Source: Mageeibacillus sp. UBA5438
GTDB taxonomy: Bacteria; Bacillota; Clostridia; Saccharofermentanales; DTU023
Direction of reading: 5' to 3'
Length of the DNA: 6,398 nucleotides
Assembly: GCA_002427535.1 (NCBI GenBank)
Contig: DIRK01000045.1
Coordinates: forward strand, 10,884 to 17,281
The notes below the pieces were generated by a model. The model was not told where the DNA came from, ran no database searches, and saw only the letters and a list, made by a program, of their open reading frames with translations. Both the position numbers and the translations under genes were made by a program. This document shows, one piece after another, positions 6,300 to 6,398 of this stretch; the first letter of the stretch is position 1, and each line of letters starts with the position of its first letter.

Positions 6300-6324
6300 G
6301 TCATCTTACCTAATGGTAGACGAC
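6300..6324 (-). promoter_or_regulatory. Leader hairpin upstream of the lipoprotein gene
   Basis: In the minus-strand RNA, bases 6324-6315 pair with 6310-6300 around a four-base loop (ATTA). The stem has ten pairs, including one G-U, with a single bulged A at 6307. It ends nine bases before the Shine-Dalgarno sequence (6290-6285). It lacks a strong uridine run directly after the stem, so it is not a clear terminator. It is too small to be a purine riboswitch aptamer. It could protect the 5' end of the mRNA, influence translation initiation, or be incidental. Confidence 0.4.
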
Positions 6325-6339
6325 TCATTAACAGTTTGT

Positions 6340-6369
6340 ATTCTAACAGATATGTTCGGCCAATGTCAT
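6340..6369 (-). promoter_or_regulatory. Predicted sigma-A/sigma-70 promoter of the cluster
   Basis: Read on the minus strand, a -35 element ATGACA (6369-6364, five of six matches to TTGACA) is followed after 18 bases by a -10 element TAGAAT (6345-6340, five of six matches to TATAAT). A TG one base upstream of the -10 (TGT, 6348-6346) makes an extended -10. Transcription would start near 6333, giving a leader of about 50 bases before the lipoprotein gene. The spacer contains CCGAAC (6359-6354), which resembles the core of the Bacillus PurR box. The stretch upstream to the window end is fairly AT-rich. This is the only promoter I can defend in the window, so all six genes may depend on it. Confidence 0.65.
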
Positions 6370-6398
6370 CCTTTTATGGTGATTAAGTAGATTGTAGC

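Noticed and set aside
6280..6398. Purine riboswitch in the lipoprotein leader
   Set aside because: The predicted leader is about 50 bases and has one hairpin; there is no room for a three-helix purine aptamer and no matching core sequence.
1..6398. CRISPR array, insertion sequence or toxin-antitoxin system
   Set aside because: No spaced repeats, transposase, terminal repeats or small paired toxin genes were seen; the window is almost entirely accounted for by the cluster.

Overview
The window carries a six-gene minus-strand gene cluster, read from right to left. It has a promoter and short leader at the right end and a strong intrinsic terminator at the left end. No convincing gene lies on the plus strand. 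Start sites have near-consensus AGGAGG-type Shine-Dalgarno sequences, the promoter is a sigma-A/sigma-70 type with an extended -10, the binding protein is a lipoprotein, and a DUF5058-family gene is present. By eye the composition is roughly half G+C. Together these suggest a Bacillota (Clostridia-like) anaerobe. That placement is an inference; nothing in the window fixes the genus.

Right part (6398 to 1570): a complete BMP/PnrA-family ABC importer of the nucleoside type. It has a promoter (6369-6340), a leader with a hairpin (6324-6300), a substrate-binding lipoprotein (6279-5296), a GC-rich intercistronic hairpin (5261-5230), two integral membrane permeases overlapping by ATGA (5157-4027 and 4030-3113), and a double-domain ATPase (3102-1570). 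The order binding protein, permease, permease, ATPase differs from the commoner binding protein, ATPase, permease, permease. Members of this family carry purine or pyrimidine nucleosides, and one branch carries riboflavin. The ligand here cannot be read from sequence alone, and no nucleoside-catabolic gene is in the window.

Left part (1570 to 1): after a perfect 12-bp hairpin (1553-1522) comes a second pair of ATGA-overlapping membrane protein genes, a DUF5058-family protein (1501-773) and its usual partner (776-123). A 20-bp-stem terminator (109-66) follows. The function of this pair is unknown. By eye the two proteins share the same helix layout and a similarly placed block of residues, so they may be distant homologues forming a heteromeric membrane complex.

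Working model: the importer brings in a nucleoside-like solute at high affinity, with the lipoprotein made in excess. The DUF5058 pair is co-transcribed at a lower level and may handle the same or a related solute, for example as a secondary transporter or exporter. The link between the two modules rests on operon context only.
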